DNA of 64,000 nucleotides from DYEP01 sp040755615 (GTDB lineage Bacteria > Bacillota > Sulfobacillia > DUSP01 > DYEP01): NCBI GenBank assembly GCA_040755615.1, contig JBFMAL010000011.1, forward strand, positions 1-64,000, in the 5' to 3' direction. The notes below the pieces were generated by a model that saw only the letters and a program-made list of their open reading frames with translations, did not search any database and was not told where the DNA came from. Shown here one piece after another: positions 16,787 to 24,912 of the stretch (positions within the stretch are counted from its first letter, which is position 1; the number at the start of each line of letters is the position of its first letter). The translations under genes and the position numbers were made by a program.

Positions 16787-17863
16787 GTGGAACGCTTGGC
16801 ATGCCGAAAAGCTATCAGTGTGGTTTGGCAGTCGAAGGATATAAAAGTGGATAACCCGGGGCTGGCGCTGGCCAGGTATCTTACGAGGCACGCCGGCCAA
16901 CAGGAGAAGCGTCAAGGGCACAGGCCCGAGGTAGCATTGATTCGGGACGTGGTTGGTTCCATCGTCAATGAAGCGTACCGGGCAGCGTTCGGCAGATGGT
17001 GCCGCACTGTCCCCAGCGAGGGGTTTTATGTTCTCCGGTTTATGGGGACAGCCACCAGCCCCTTGGCCATCGGCCTGGGAAATGAAAGCCCCCTTGAAGT
17101 CGGTCTGAAGCTGAACCATACATACGGCGTTCCGGTGATCCCGGGGAGCGCCTTGAAAGGCCTTTGCAGGAGAACCGCTCGCTTGCTCCTGGACAATGGT
17201 ACTCTGACCAAGGAACAGTTCGATGTGATCTTTGGGAAAGTGGAAGAAAAGAACGACTCCCAAATAGCGCGTGAGAAGTCTGCAGCCTCGTACATAGTGT
17301 TTTGGGATGCGTGGTTCGATCCCGACTCTGCTGGGGGACGCCCCTTTTGGCAGGACGTGGTGACCGTACACCACCCAGAGTATTACAGGACCGAAGGCAA
17401 AAAGTGGCCGACGGACTTCGATGATCCCAATCCGGTGCCGTTCGTGATCGTTCGCCCGGGCTCTCGGTTTCTATTCACCATATCGGCCCCTGACGCAACG
17501 TGGGCGAGTTTCGTCGCAAGCCTGATGAAATGGGGCTTGCTAGAGCTCGGCATCGGTGGTAAGACTAACGCGGGTTACGGAAGGTTCGACAACAAGTGGC
17601 ATGAGTTTGCAACCGCAACTGAGACCGAACAGGTCCTATACGGCTGCAAAGTTGAACGCAAGGTTGTGAGAGGAGCTTTGCTTGTCACCATATCCACCGG
17701 CGATGAGGAGATTCGTGTGAACCAACGCGAATGGCAGCCTCTGGAAGACAGCCTGCCGTCGGGTAAGAAGGATCAGCTCCGCAAAAAGGGGGTCATGCAT
17801 GCCGATGTAGTAATTAAGCGGGACAAGTCCGGCGTGCACGTGTTGTCTGTAACACCACTCTGA
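16787..17863 (+). CDS. cmr6: Type III-B CRISPR RAMP protein Cmr6
   Basis: A RAMP protein that, with Cmr1, caps the 3' end of the complex. The start is set at GTG 16787, ten bases after AAGGGG; a TTG at 16781 is an alternative (the frame is open further up, but that part overlaps cmr5). Typical motifs are SPLAIGLGNESPLEVGLKLN, YGVPVIPGSALKGLCRR and the C-terminal LLELGIGGKTNAGYGRF. Length of about 358 residues is at the long end of the family, with an extra basic C-terminal tail. Confidence 0.88.
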   Translation: MERLACRKAISVVWQSKDIKVDNPGLALARYLTRHAGQQEKRQGHRPEVALIRDVVGSIVNEAYRAAFGRWCRTVPSEGFYVLRFMGTATSPLAIGLGNESPLEVGLKLNHTYGVPVIPGSALKGLCRRTARLLLDNGTLTKEQFDVIFGKVEEKNDSQIAREKSAASYIVFWDAWFDPDSAGGRPFWQDVVTVHHPEYYRTEGKKWPTDFDDPNPVPFVIVRPGSRFLFTISAPDATWASFVASLMKWGLLELGIGGKTNAGYGRFDNKWHEFATATETEQVLYGCKVERKVVRGALLVTISTGDEEIRVNQREWQPLEDSLPSGKKDQLRKKGVMHADVVIKRDKSGVHVLSVTPL

Positions 17864-17934
17864 GATGCGACCCGTATCACGGTGCGCATCGACCATAAGA
17901 CCGTTCACCGGTATTGTTGCCTGGGGGGGTTCTC

Positions 17935-19170
17935 ATGGCCAAAATGCTAATTTGCACGGTAGGGGGTTCTCCGGAACCCATCTGCAAGTCCATCTTGACA
18001 CTTGAACCGCAGAGGGTGTATTTCGTTTGTTCCAGCCAAACCCAACACCAGGTCGAAGCCGAGATCCTGCCTCGCTTGGCCGCACAAGGTATACAAATGG
18101 ACTGCGGAAGGTACGAACGGGTCATCGTATCGGACAGCCAGAATTTTGAAGCCTGTGTGGAATCCATAAAAAGCCACCTTACTCTGCCTGTAAAGCGGTG
18201 GCTTGGGACCCCGGAGAATCGGCTGTACATAGATTTTACCGGTGGCACAAAGTGTATGACGGCGGCCTTGACGCTGGTCAGCCATAGGTGGAAATGCAAT
18301 TATGTGTATGTGGGCGGGCAGGCCCGTACAAAGGACGGCCTCGGTATCGTTATACCCGGCACCGAGGAAGTACTGCTTGTGAGCAACCCCATGGATTCCA
18401 TGGGTTACCAGGTATACGAAGACATAGCCGCCCTTTTTAACTCGATGAACTATGCCGCGGCTGCGGAGATCGCAGATCGCGCCCGCAGTGCATCCAACGA
18501 CCCCAGGGTAAAAGAGGCCCTCACCATCTTACACCTGCTGTCCACCGCCTATCTTGCCTGGGATAAGTTCGAACACAGGAGTGCACTGCATAACCTGCAA
18601 AAAGTCCTGAAGCGGCCACTCTCCCTGGAAGGTCTACTTGGGTACGAAGATGCAGCCAATGTCCTTCAAAAAGTACGCTCTCATGAGGAATTCCTTCAGG
18701 CGTTGCTGCAAGACGAAACCAATCGGATGAAGATCGTCGACCTGTTAGCCAACGCGCGGCGAAAGCAAACGGAACTAAGATACGACGACGCAGTCGCTCG
18801 CTACTACAGGGCGATAGAAGCGGCTGCTCAGATAGAGCTGAATCAACGCTACGGTATATCTACCGGCAACTTGGACTTAGCGAAGCTACCCACCGAACTT
18901 AAGAGCCGTTATTCAGGCAAGACTATGATCGGTCTCCAATCTGCTTATAGTCTCCTGTTTGAGTTGGGGAACGAACTTGGAAAGAGATTCTTCGAAATGG
19001 GGTTAGATGGAGAACATTCACCGCTCTCCACCAGGAACTGCTCCATCCTCGCCCACGGTTTTGACCCAGTAGGAGAAGAAGTGTGCGAAAGATTGAGCAG
19101 CTTCGCCTTCACGATATGCGGGGTGAGCCCGGATCAGCTGCCTGAGTTTCCCGTAATGTGTCTGGGTTAG
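17935..19170 (+). CDS. CARF-HEPN ribonuclease, TIGR02710-type (Csm6-like)
   Basis: A 411-residue CRISPR ancillary protein. Residues 1-150 are a CARF Rossmann domain: MLICTVGGSPEPI at the start and YIDFTGGTKCM near residue 102, motifs that hold cyclic oligoadenylate. The C-terminal half is helical and ends with a HEPN motif, RNCSILAH at 367-374 (R-N-x5-H), the RNase active site. It should be switched on by cyclic oligoadenylate made by Cas10 and degrade RNA. ATG 17935 after GGGGGG is preferred over an upstream TTG. It lies 72 bp after cmr6 on the same strand. Confidence 0.85.
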   Translation: MAKMLICTVGGSPEPICKSILTLEPQRVYFVCSSQTQHQVEAEILPRLAAQGIQMDCGRYERVIVSDSQNFEACVESIKSHLTLPVKRWLGTPENRLYIDFTGGTKCMTAALTLVSHRWKCNYVYVGGQARTKDGLGIVIPGTEEVLLVSNPMDSMGYQVYEDIAALFNSMNYAAAAEIADRARSASNDPRVKEALTILHLLSTAYLAWDKFEHRSALHNLQKVLKRPLSLEGLLGYEDAANVLQKVRSHEEFLQALLQDETNRMKIVDLLANARRKQTELRYDDAVARYYRAIEAAAQIELNQRYGISTGNLDLAKLPTELKSRYSGKTMIGLQSAYSLLFELGNELGKRFFEMGLDGEHSPLSTRNCSILAHGFDPVGEEVCERLSSFAFTICGVSPDQLPEFPVMCLG

Positions 19171-19285
19171 ATGGGGGAACAGGATGGCTGTACTGATACT
19201 GAAAAACCCGGCAGTGTGGTGTGCTAAACGGGCAAATCACAGCAGTAATTCAAAATGCATTACTTAAACCTGGTACGATACAGCT

Positions 19286-19681
19286 ATGGAATACAAATGA
19301 CACAAACATACGTCCGTATCACTTGTTAACTACCACTTCATATGGTGCCCGCGTTATAGGCGTAAGGTGTTAGTCGGCCCCGTCGAAACCAGGCTTAGAG
19401 AACTGATTAAGCAGGTAGCCAAAAAACTGGAGTTGGAAATTCTGGCCCTGTAGATCATGCCTGACCACCTACACCTGTTCGTTAATGCGCCCCCTACACT
19501 GGCACCGCATGAGATAGTAGCGCGGTTCAAGGGTACATCCTCGCACCATCTCCGTCGGGAGTTTGACTATATCGCACGGATGCCATCCATGTGGACGCGG
19601 AGCTATTTCGTTTCCGCCGCCGGAAATGTTTCCTCCGACACCATTCGCAAATACATCGAAATGCAGAAGAAAAGGGGCTGA
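19286..19681 (+). pseudogene. tnpA: tnpA (Y1/HUH transposase) with two nonsense codons
   Basis: A continuous frame of 131 codons plus stop, beginning at ATG 19286, reads as a full IS200/IS605 TnpA: NYHFIWCPRYRRKVL near the start, DHLHLF as the HUH metal motif, and IRKYIEMQKKR with the catalytic Tyr. It is interrupted by TGA at 19298-19300 (fifth codon) and TAG at 19451-19453 just before the HUH motif (normally Glu). A start at ATG 19457 would lack the first half. It is therefore inactive unless the stops are read through. Confidence 0.85.
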
Positions 19682-20845
19682 GTAAACTGGCACGCAAAAA
19701 GAAGTCCAGCAGCAATGTGCCGATGCAGACCCTCACGGCCAGAGTAAAAGTAGTCAACCTTTCTGACCGGGATGCCTTGCTCTTGGGGCTTTTAGGTTTT
19801 TCCGCTACAAAGCTGTGGAATGTGGCCAACCACCACCGGCGCACCGCCTGGGACGAAACCGGCAAGATACCCAGCTTTGCGGAGCAGTGCAGAGAACTGA
19901 AAAATGACCGCTGGTACAAACTCCTGAAGTCCTGGGCGAGCATCCTTGTACTCCCACCGGAAGAACGGCGATAAAAAGGCCCGCCCGCCGGGGTTCATGA
20001 AGAAAGATACGCTCAGCCCGGTAACTTTTAAGCAGAAAGCTTTTAAGATGCTGCCGGATAACTGGGCGAAGCTGAAACTGCCCAGGACCTACGACCGGCG
20101 GGAAATCGTGCTGAAATACCGGCTCCCGTCGGATACCGTTCTAGGGAAAGTCCAACAGGTCAAGCTGGTGTACGAACACCAGACCGGCGACTGGTATTTG
20201 CACGTCACCCTAATCACCGACGGTTTTTCTTTCACCGTGCCGGGCGGGGAATTTTTAGCTATTGACCGGTATTTTCAGAAGGAGAAGCCCAAATGCACCA
20301 AGTCCACCAGCAAAAAATACGTCGAGCTTACTGTCAAGTGGGGTAGGCAGCGGAACCACTACCTGCACGTGCTGACTAAATGGCTGATCAACTTGGCCAT
20401 TGCTCACAACGTCTCCACCATTGCAGTCGGCGAATTAAAAGGTATTCGCGCAGACAAGGACTGGGGAGATGCGAGCAACCAGAAGCTCCATGCCTGGCCG
20501 TTTAGTAAGATAGTCAACCTGCTCACCTACAAGGCGGCGCTGGCCGGTATCCGGGTGGTAAAGGTTTCTGAAAGGAGCACCAGCACCACCTGTCCAGTGT
20601 GCGGCAAGAGGGTCAAAATAGCCCGCGTAGAAAGAGGGCTGTTTTTGCACTGCAAGATGGCTTTCAACGCTGATATGGTGGGTGCATACAACATCTTGCA
20701 AAGGTATCTCCGTGAGACCAGTCTGGCTCTGCCGGGATGGCCGGGAGTAGTGGGCGCACTGGCACGCCCTGCGGTCAACCTCTTCGTGTGGAGAAAAACC
20801 ACACCACTAGGCCGTGAACAGGGGACGTTCAGGCAGGCCGCTTAG
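19678..20845 (+). pseudogene. tnpB: tnpB with frameshift and internal deletions
   Basis: The frame begins at the tnpA stop (SKLARKKKSSSNV), runs to 19974, then must shift near 19950 to continue as YSHRKNGDKKARPPGF. The segment around the shift, where TnpB normally has the SQSAQ-type helix, is missing. A second deletion follows the RuvC-I Asp: FLAIDRYFQKEK lacks about 30 residues. RuvC-II Glu (VGELKGIR) and RuvC-III Asp (NADMVGAYNI) are present. The zinc finger has CPVC but only one of the later cysteines. TnpB is the RNA-guided nuclease of such elements; this copy should be inactive. Confidence 0.85.
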
Positions 20846-20883
20846 GTCTGCTTGGGTATCCGCGAAGTATAAAACCGCTTGCA

Positions 20884-20930
20884 CCACGGCTCCGTGGAAC
20901 CCCACGGACTTCAGCCGTGGGAGGATGTCA
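20884..20930 (+). ncRNA. IS605-type right-end hairpins, candidate omega-RNA scaffold remnant
   Basis: CCACGG-CT-CCGTGG (20884-20897) is followed by CCCACGG-ACTTCAG-CCGTGGG (20901-20921) and GAGGATGTCA. The ACTTCAG loop hairpin is the common right-end structure of IS200/IS605 elements, from which the TnpB guide RNA is processed. Expression cannot be judged from sequence. Confidence 0.5.
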
Positions 20931-21035
20931 GTGCTTTCCTCCGTTAGAAATGACAGCCGGCGCACAGGGACTTGTCCCATCAGAATGAGAATGAGTGGGA
21001 AAATGATAGACGGGCCGGTAGAACACGCGGAGCAT

Positions 21036-21941
21036 TCAGCCTGAACCGACCAGATCCTCTCTGACTGTGCGGTCAAGCTGATCTCTTGACGGATTAACAT
21101 GAATTAGCACGCCGCTGACGCGTGGTATCAGGCTGTAGAGGCTGCGTTTCGCCGAGGTCGCAACGTTATGGCCTTCCTCCACGCTGAGGTCATTATCGAC
21201 AGAAATGCCAATATCGAAATACAGGTACTGCCCGTAGCGTCTGGCCGCGACGAAGTCCACGCGGGATACCCCGTCCCTGGCCAGAACGGCTTTTTCGGCA
21301 ATCTGTAACGTGTCAGAATCCACGGAGGCATCGAGAAGTTGGTCCAGCGCCATCCTGCAGATCCGGTACGCGGTAAGCAAAATAAGGGAGGCTACCAGCA
21401 TGCTTGCTGCGGGGTCGAGCAGGGGAAAGCCAGCGCGTGCTCCCAGTATACCGGTAAAAACGCCAGCGGTGATATAGACGTCAGCCCGGTGGTGCCATGC
21501 GTCTGCGTTAAGAGCCATACTCCTGCTGGACCGTGCCACCCTGGACGTGTATCTGAACATGCCCTCTTTTATGAGAAGGCAGACTCCCGCAGTGATCAAG
21601 GGCATGACCGTCGGGGGCTCGCGTAACCCCTTTAGCGCCAGCAATGACTCCTTCATGAAACTTACGCCCGCGTACGCCAGGATCAGGGATATGCCGCAAG
21701 CGATGACCGATTCTATCTTGCCGTGGCCATACGGGTGACTGGTATCCGGCGGCTTGTTTGAAATCTTTACGCCAAAAAGCACTCCCGAGCTTGTAAGAAT
21801 GTCCACTGACGAGTGTACCGCCTCTGCCATAAGCGCAAGGCTTGCCCCGAAGTACCCGGCGAGCCCTTTCACCAGGGCGAGCGCCCCGTTCAGCCCCAGC
21901 ATGGCTATTGCTGTTCTCTCGACGCGCTTCTGTTCAGACAC
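21036..21941 (-). CDS. Cation diffusion facilitator (CDF) metal exporter
   Basis: A ~301-residue divalent metal/proton antiporter. GTG 21941, 8 bp after AGGGGGGAT, is preferred over ATG 21974. Six membrane helices are expected. The metal sites are AEAVHSSVDILTS in helix 2 and NADAWHHRADV in helix 5, which give the His/Asp quartet. The C-terminal cytoplasmic domain ends with VSGVLIHVNP. The set resembles FieF/MamB-like members, so Fe, Zn or Mn export is likely but not resolved. It is divergent from an ArsP_2-type exporter, suggesting a shared metal-responsive promoter. Confidence 0.85.
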   Translation of the reverse strand: MSEQKRVERTAIAMLGLNGALALVKGLAGYFGASLALMAEAVHSSVDILTSSGVLFGVKISNKPPDTSHPYGHGKIESVIACGISLILAYAGVSFMKESLLALKGLREPPTVMPLITAGVCLLIKEGMFRYTSRVARSSRSMALNADAWHHRADVYITAGVFTGILGARAGFPLLDPAASMLVASLILLTAYRICRMALDQLLDASVDSDTLQIAEKAVLARDGVSRVDFVAARRYGQYLYFDIGISVDNDLSVEEGHNVATSAKRSLYSLIPRVSGVLIHVNPSRDQLDRTVREDLVGSG

Positions 21942-22065
21942 GCTATCCCCCCCTAACCAACCTACCGACACCATGCTATGTTCGCTCTGCGCCCCCTGCT
22001 ACTGTGTCCACATCCCCGCACCCTGTATATCTTGTATTGACTGGACAGAAAGAGAGGTGTACCAG

Positions 22066-23082
22066 TTGCCGTCCTCCGTCCTTCACGCGCTGCTTGAGAT
22101 CTCGGTATCTGCTTTTAGGGATATCGGGGTACCGGTCGCTCTTGTCTTGCTCGCATTCGGGTGGGTCGAGCAGATAACAGCGGGACACATCGCTGCGTTT
22201 CTTTCCCGGAAGCGAAGCCTGCAGCCTTTGCTCGGCGCGCTGCTGGGCGTAATGCCGGGGTGCGGGGGTGCAATTTTGGTCGTTCCCCTGTTTGCGAGGG
22301 GCATGGTGTCATACGGCGGACTTGTGGCAACGCTTGTAGCCACGATGGGAGACGCATCCTGGGTTATCATCGCCCGCGCGCCCTGGGTCGCCTTCAAGAT
22401 CCATGCGCTGTGCTTCGTCACGGCGGTGGCATATGGATACCTCATAGACCTGTCAGGCCTTCGATTTCGTGGAACTCTGGCAGGGCAGCCGAGGCGGTCC
22501 AACGGCATGAAACCAAACGGCAAGACTCCTCTGCTTTTGCTGTGGTGGTGCCTACTGATACTGACAGCGCTTTTGGGCCTCACTGGTGTGAGGGCCGTGG
22601 CCTTGGCGGGAACTGTGCTATCGCTTGTGATTACGGTAGCCTGGAAGAAGTTCCTGCGGGATGATACGCTGTGGGACCACGAGGCGGTACCGAAAGACTT
22701 GTCGAGTCTCCTTCACTTCGTGGCCAGAGATACAGCATTCGTGGTGGCGTGGGCCTTCACTGCGTACGCCCTCTTTGACCTATCTTTCATGCTCGCAGGT
22801 CTTGACCTTGAAGCCCTGGTGGCTCATGCTGGCTGGTTTTCTGTAGTCGCTGCGGCGGCGGTGGGACTGATTCCGGGGTGCGGACCTCAGATCGTAATAA
22901 CGGGCCTGTTCACTCGCGGGGTAATACCGTTTTCAGTGCTCGCGGCTAATGCCATCAGTCAGGACGGAGATGCGTTGTTTCCTCTGATCGCTTGCGACCG
23001 CCTGCAGTCGCTGAAGACAACTATAATCACTACGGTGCCCGCCATCCTGATAGGCACATTGCTCTATCTAGGGGGCGTGTAG
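22066..23082 (+). CDS. ArsP_2-type 10-TM putative heavy-metal/manganese exporter
   Basis: A ~338-residue membrane protein made of two similar halves. The start is TTG 22066, with AGAGAGGTG six bases upstream; the frame is open further up, but that part is antisense to the CDF gene. Each half has a PGCG motif: LLGVMPGCGGAILVVPLF and VGLIPGCGPQIVITGLF, plus NAISQDGDALFPLIA near the end. These match the putative 10-TM heavy-metal exporter family, often annotated as putative manganese transporter. Substrate is unproven. It is divergent from the CDF gene and convergent with uvrC. Confidence 0.75.
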   Translation: MPSSVLHALLEISVSAFRDIGVPVALVLLAFGWVEQITAGHIAAFLSRKRSLQPLLGALLGVMPGCGGAILVVPLFARGMVSYGGLVATLVATMGDASWVIIARAPWVAFKIHALCFVTAVAYGYLIDLSGLRFRGTLAGQPRRSNGMKPNGKTPLLLLWWCLLILTALLGLTGVRAVALAGTVLSLVITVAWKKFLRDDTLWDHEAVPKDLSSLLHFVARDTAFVVAWAFTAYALFDLSFMLAGLDLEALVAHAGWFSVVAAAAVGLIPGCGPQIVITGLFTRGVIPFSVLAANAISQDGDALFPLIACDRLQSLKTTIITTVPAILIGTLLYLGGV

Positions 23083-23086
23083 AACG

Positions 23087-24892
23087 TTACTCCAGGTATT
23101 CCTTCACGCGGCGGGCTGCGCTGCTATTCATGCCCGGGAGACGCGCAAGTTCCTCTTCGCTCGCCTCACGAATGGCCCGCAACGACCCAAACGCCCTCAT
23201 GAGCACCTTCTTTCTCTTTGGGCCTATGCCCGGGATCTCATCAAGCACCGAGCCCGTCGCTCTCCTTGAGCGCAGCGACCGGTGGTAGCCGAGCGCGAAC
23301 CGGTGCGCTTCGTCCCTCACTCTCTGGAGCAGGCGTAACGCCGGAGATATGCGGGGGAGCCTCAGCGGTTCGGCCGTGCCCGGCAGCCAGATCTCCTCTT
23401 CTTCTTTGGCGAGCCCAAGTACGGGCACGCCCGTCACGTTCGCCCCGTCCATCGCTGAGAGTGCGGCATGAAGCTGGCCTTTGCCCCCATCAACCAGCAC
23501 CAGGTCCGGCCATCTCCACTCAGAGGAGTCCGAACGCGCGAAACGCCGGCCTATCACCTCTCCCATCATGGCAACATCGTTGGGCCCCTGCACCGAGCCA
23601 ACCTTAAAACGGCGGTAGTAGCGCGGGGCGGGCCTCCCGTCTATAAACACTACCATGCAGCCGACGGGATCCTGGCCCTGTATATTAGATATGTCAAACC
23701 CCTCTATCCTGTGGGGCTCGGCATCGAGCCCCAGTACGCTGGCAAGCTCTGCCAGCGCCCTGTCCTTTTCTGCCTTTGACTCCGACGTGATGCCAGCCTG
23801 GAGCAGCGCTTCCGCGTTCTCGCGCGCCATTTCAACCAGGCGGGCCTTCTCGCCGCGTTTCGGAACATGAAGTCTGATCCTGCCGTTTCTCTTCGACGAG
23901 AGGAAATCCTGTATGGAGTGTTCCTCCTCGGTCTGGGCGGGCAGGAGGATCACGGGCGGGATGTAGGATGCGTCCTCGTAGTGCTGTTTCAGAAAGGACG
24001 CCAGGATCTCCCCAGTGGGGACGTCCAGCGTCCTGTCGACGAGGTAGTGTTTCTGCCCAACGAGCCTGCCCGATCTCACCGTCTGCACCAGCACGCACGC
24101 GCGGTCCGCCCATCGCGCGATACCAACCACATCCTGGTCACCGAGGTCTGTGGATACCGCTTTCTGTTCCTCCATGATGCGCTCGATGGCCCTGATCTGG
24201 TCCCGGTAGTCGGCCGCCTTTTCGAACTCCAGGCGTTCTGCGGCCTCCTGCATGCGTTCAATCAGGCTCCGTCGTACGTCTTCGTGTTTGCCGTCGAGAA
24301 AGAGACAAACGTCTCTTACGGATGCCTGGTATGTGGTGTCATCCACGAGCCCCATGCACGGCGCAGGGCACCTCTTTATGTGGTAGTTGAGGCACGGCCG
24401 CTGCGCGTTGGCGAGTATCCTGTCAGAGCAGGTTCTGAGCGGGAAAAGACTCTTTAAAAGCTTAAGCGTCTGGCTAACGCTGCCCGCAGGATAGTACGGG
24501 CCGAAATACCGGGCGCCGTCTTTCCTCGCGCTGCGAGAGATGGTCACACGCGGCCACCTGTGGTCCGTCCCCACTCTGAGGTAAGGGTAATGCTTGTCAT
24601 CCCTTAGCATGATGTTGTATCTCGGCCTGTGTTTCTTAATCAGGTTGCACTCGAGCATGATGGCTTCCATCTCTGTGCTCGTCACGATGAACCGGATGTC
24701 TTTCGCTGCATTCATGAGAGCTTCGGTCTTTGGGTCCCTTCCGGACTGAAAGTATGAGCGGACGCGGCCTCTCAGGGAAGCCGCCTTACCGACGTATAGC
24801 ACCTCGCCTTTTTCGTCAAGAAACATGTAAGCTCCCGGCGACTCGGGAAGGTTGTCGGCCAGACTTTTAAGCGCGTTTTCGGCCATCTTCAC
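23087..24892 (-). CDS. uvrC: Excinuclease ABC subunit C
   Basis: A 601-residue UvrC that makes both incisions around lesions in nucleotide excision repair. Visible in order are the GIY-YIG nuclease (PGAYMFLDEKGEVLYVGKA), the UVR domain that binds UvrB (EAAERLEFEKAADYRDQI, ~205-225), the RNase H-like domain starting near IEGFDISNIQG, and the C-terminal tandem helix-hairpin-helix (LDEIPGIGPKRKKVL, RLPGMNSSAARRV). It is the last gene of the uvrB-uvrA-uvrC run. ATG 24892 or the Met two codons in may be used. Confidence 0.95.
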   Translation of the reverse strand: MKMAENALKSLADNLPESPGAYMFLDEKGEVLYVGKAASLRGRVRSYFQSGRDPKTEALMNAAKDIRFIVTSTEMEAIMLECNLIKKHRPRYNIMLRDDKHYPYLRVGTDHRWPRVTISRSARKDGARYFGPYYPAGSVSQTLKLLKSLFPLRTCSDRILANAQRPCLNYHIKRCPAPCMGLVDDTTYQASVRDVCLFLDGKHEDVRRSLIERMQEAAERLEFEKAADYRDQIRAIERIMEEQKAVSTDLGDQDVVGIARWADRACVLVQTVRSGRLVGQKHYLVDRTLDVPTGEILASFLKQHYEDASYIPPVILLPAQTEEEHSIQDFLSSKRNGRIRLHVPKRGEKARLVEMARENAEALLQAGITSESKAEKDRALAELASVLGLDAEPHRIEGFDISNIQGQDPVGCMVVFIDGRPAPRYYRRFKVGSVQGPNDVAMMGEVIGRRFARSDSSEWRWPDLVLVDGGKGQLHAALSAMDGANVTGVPVLGLAKEEEEIWLPGTAEPLRLPRISPALRLLQRVRDEAHRFALGYHRSLRSRRATGSVLDEIPGIGPKRKKVLMRAFGSLRAIREASEEELARLPGMNSSAARRVKEYLE

Positions 24893-24912
24893 ACCACCTC
24901 GCGCTTGTGACC

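Larger units (their letters stand above)
19201..20930 (+). mobile_element. Dead IS200/IS605-family element
   Basis: An element with the usual tnpA-tnpB order and a right-end hairpin, directly downstream of the CRISPR genes. Both reading frames are broken: tnpA has two nonsense codons, and tnpB has a frameshift and at least two internal deletions. The right end is placed just after the hairpin at 20901-20921. The left end is not clear and is only approximate. Confidence 0.75.
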
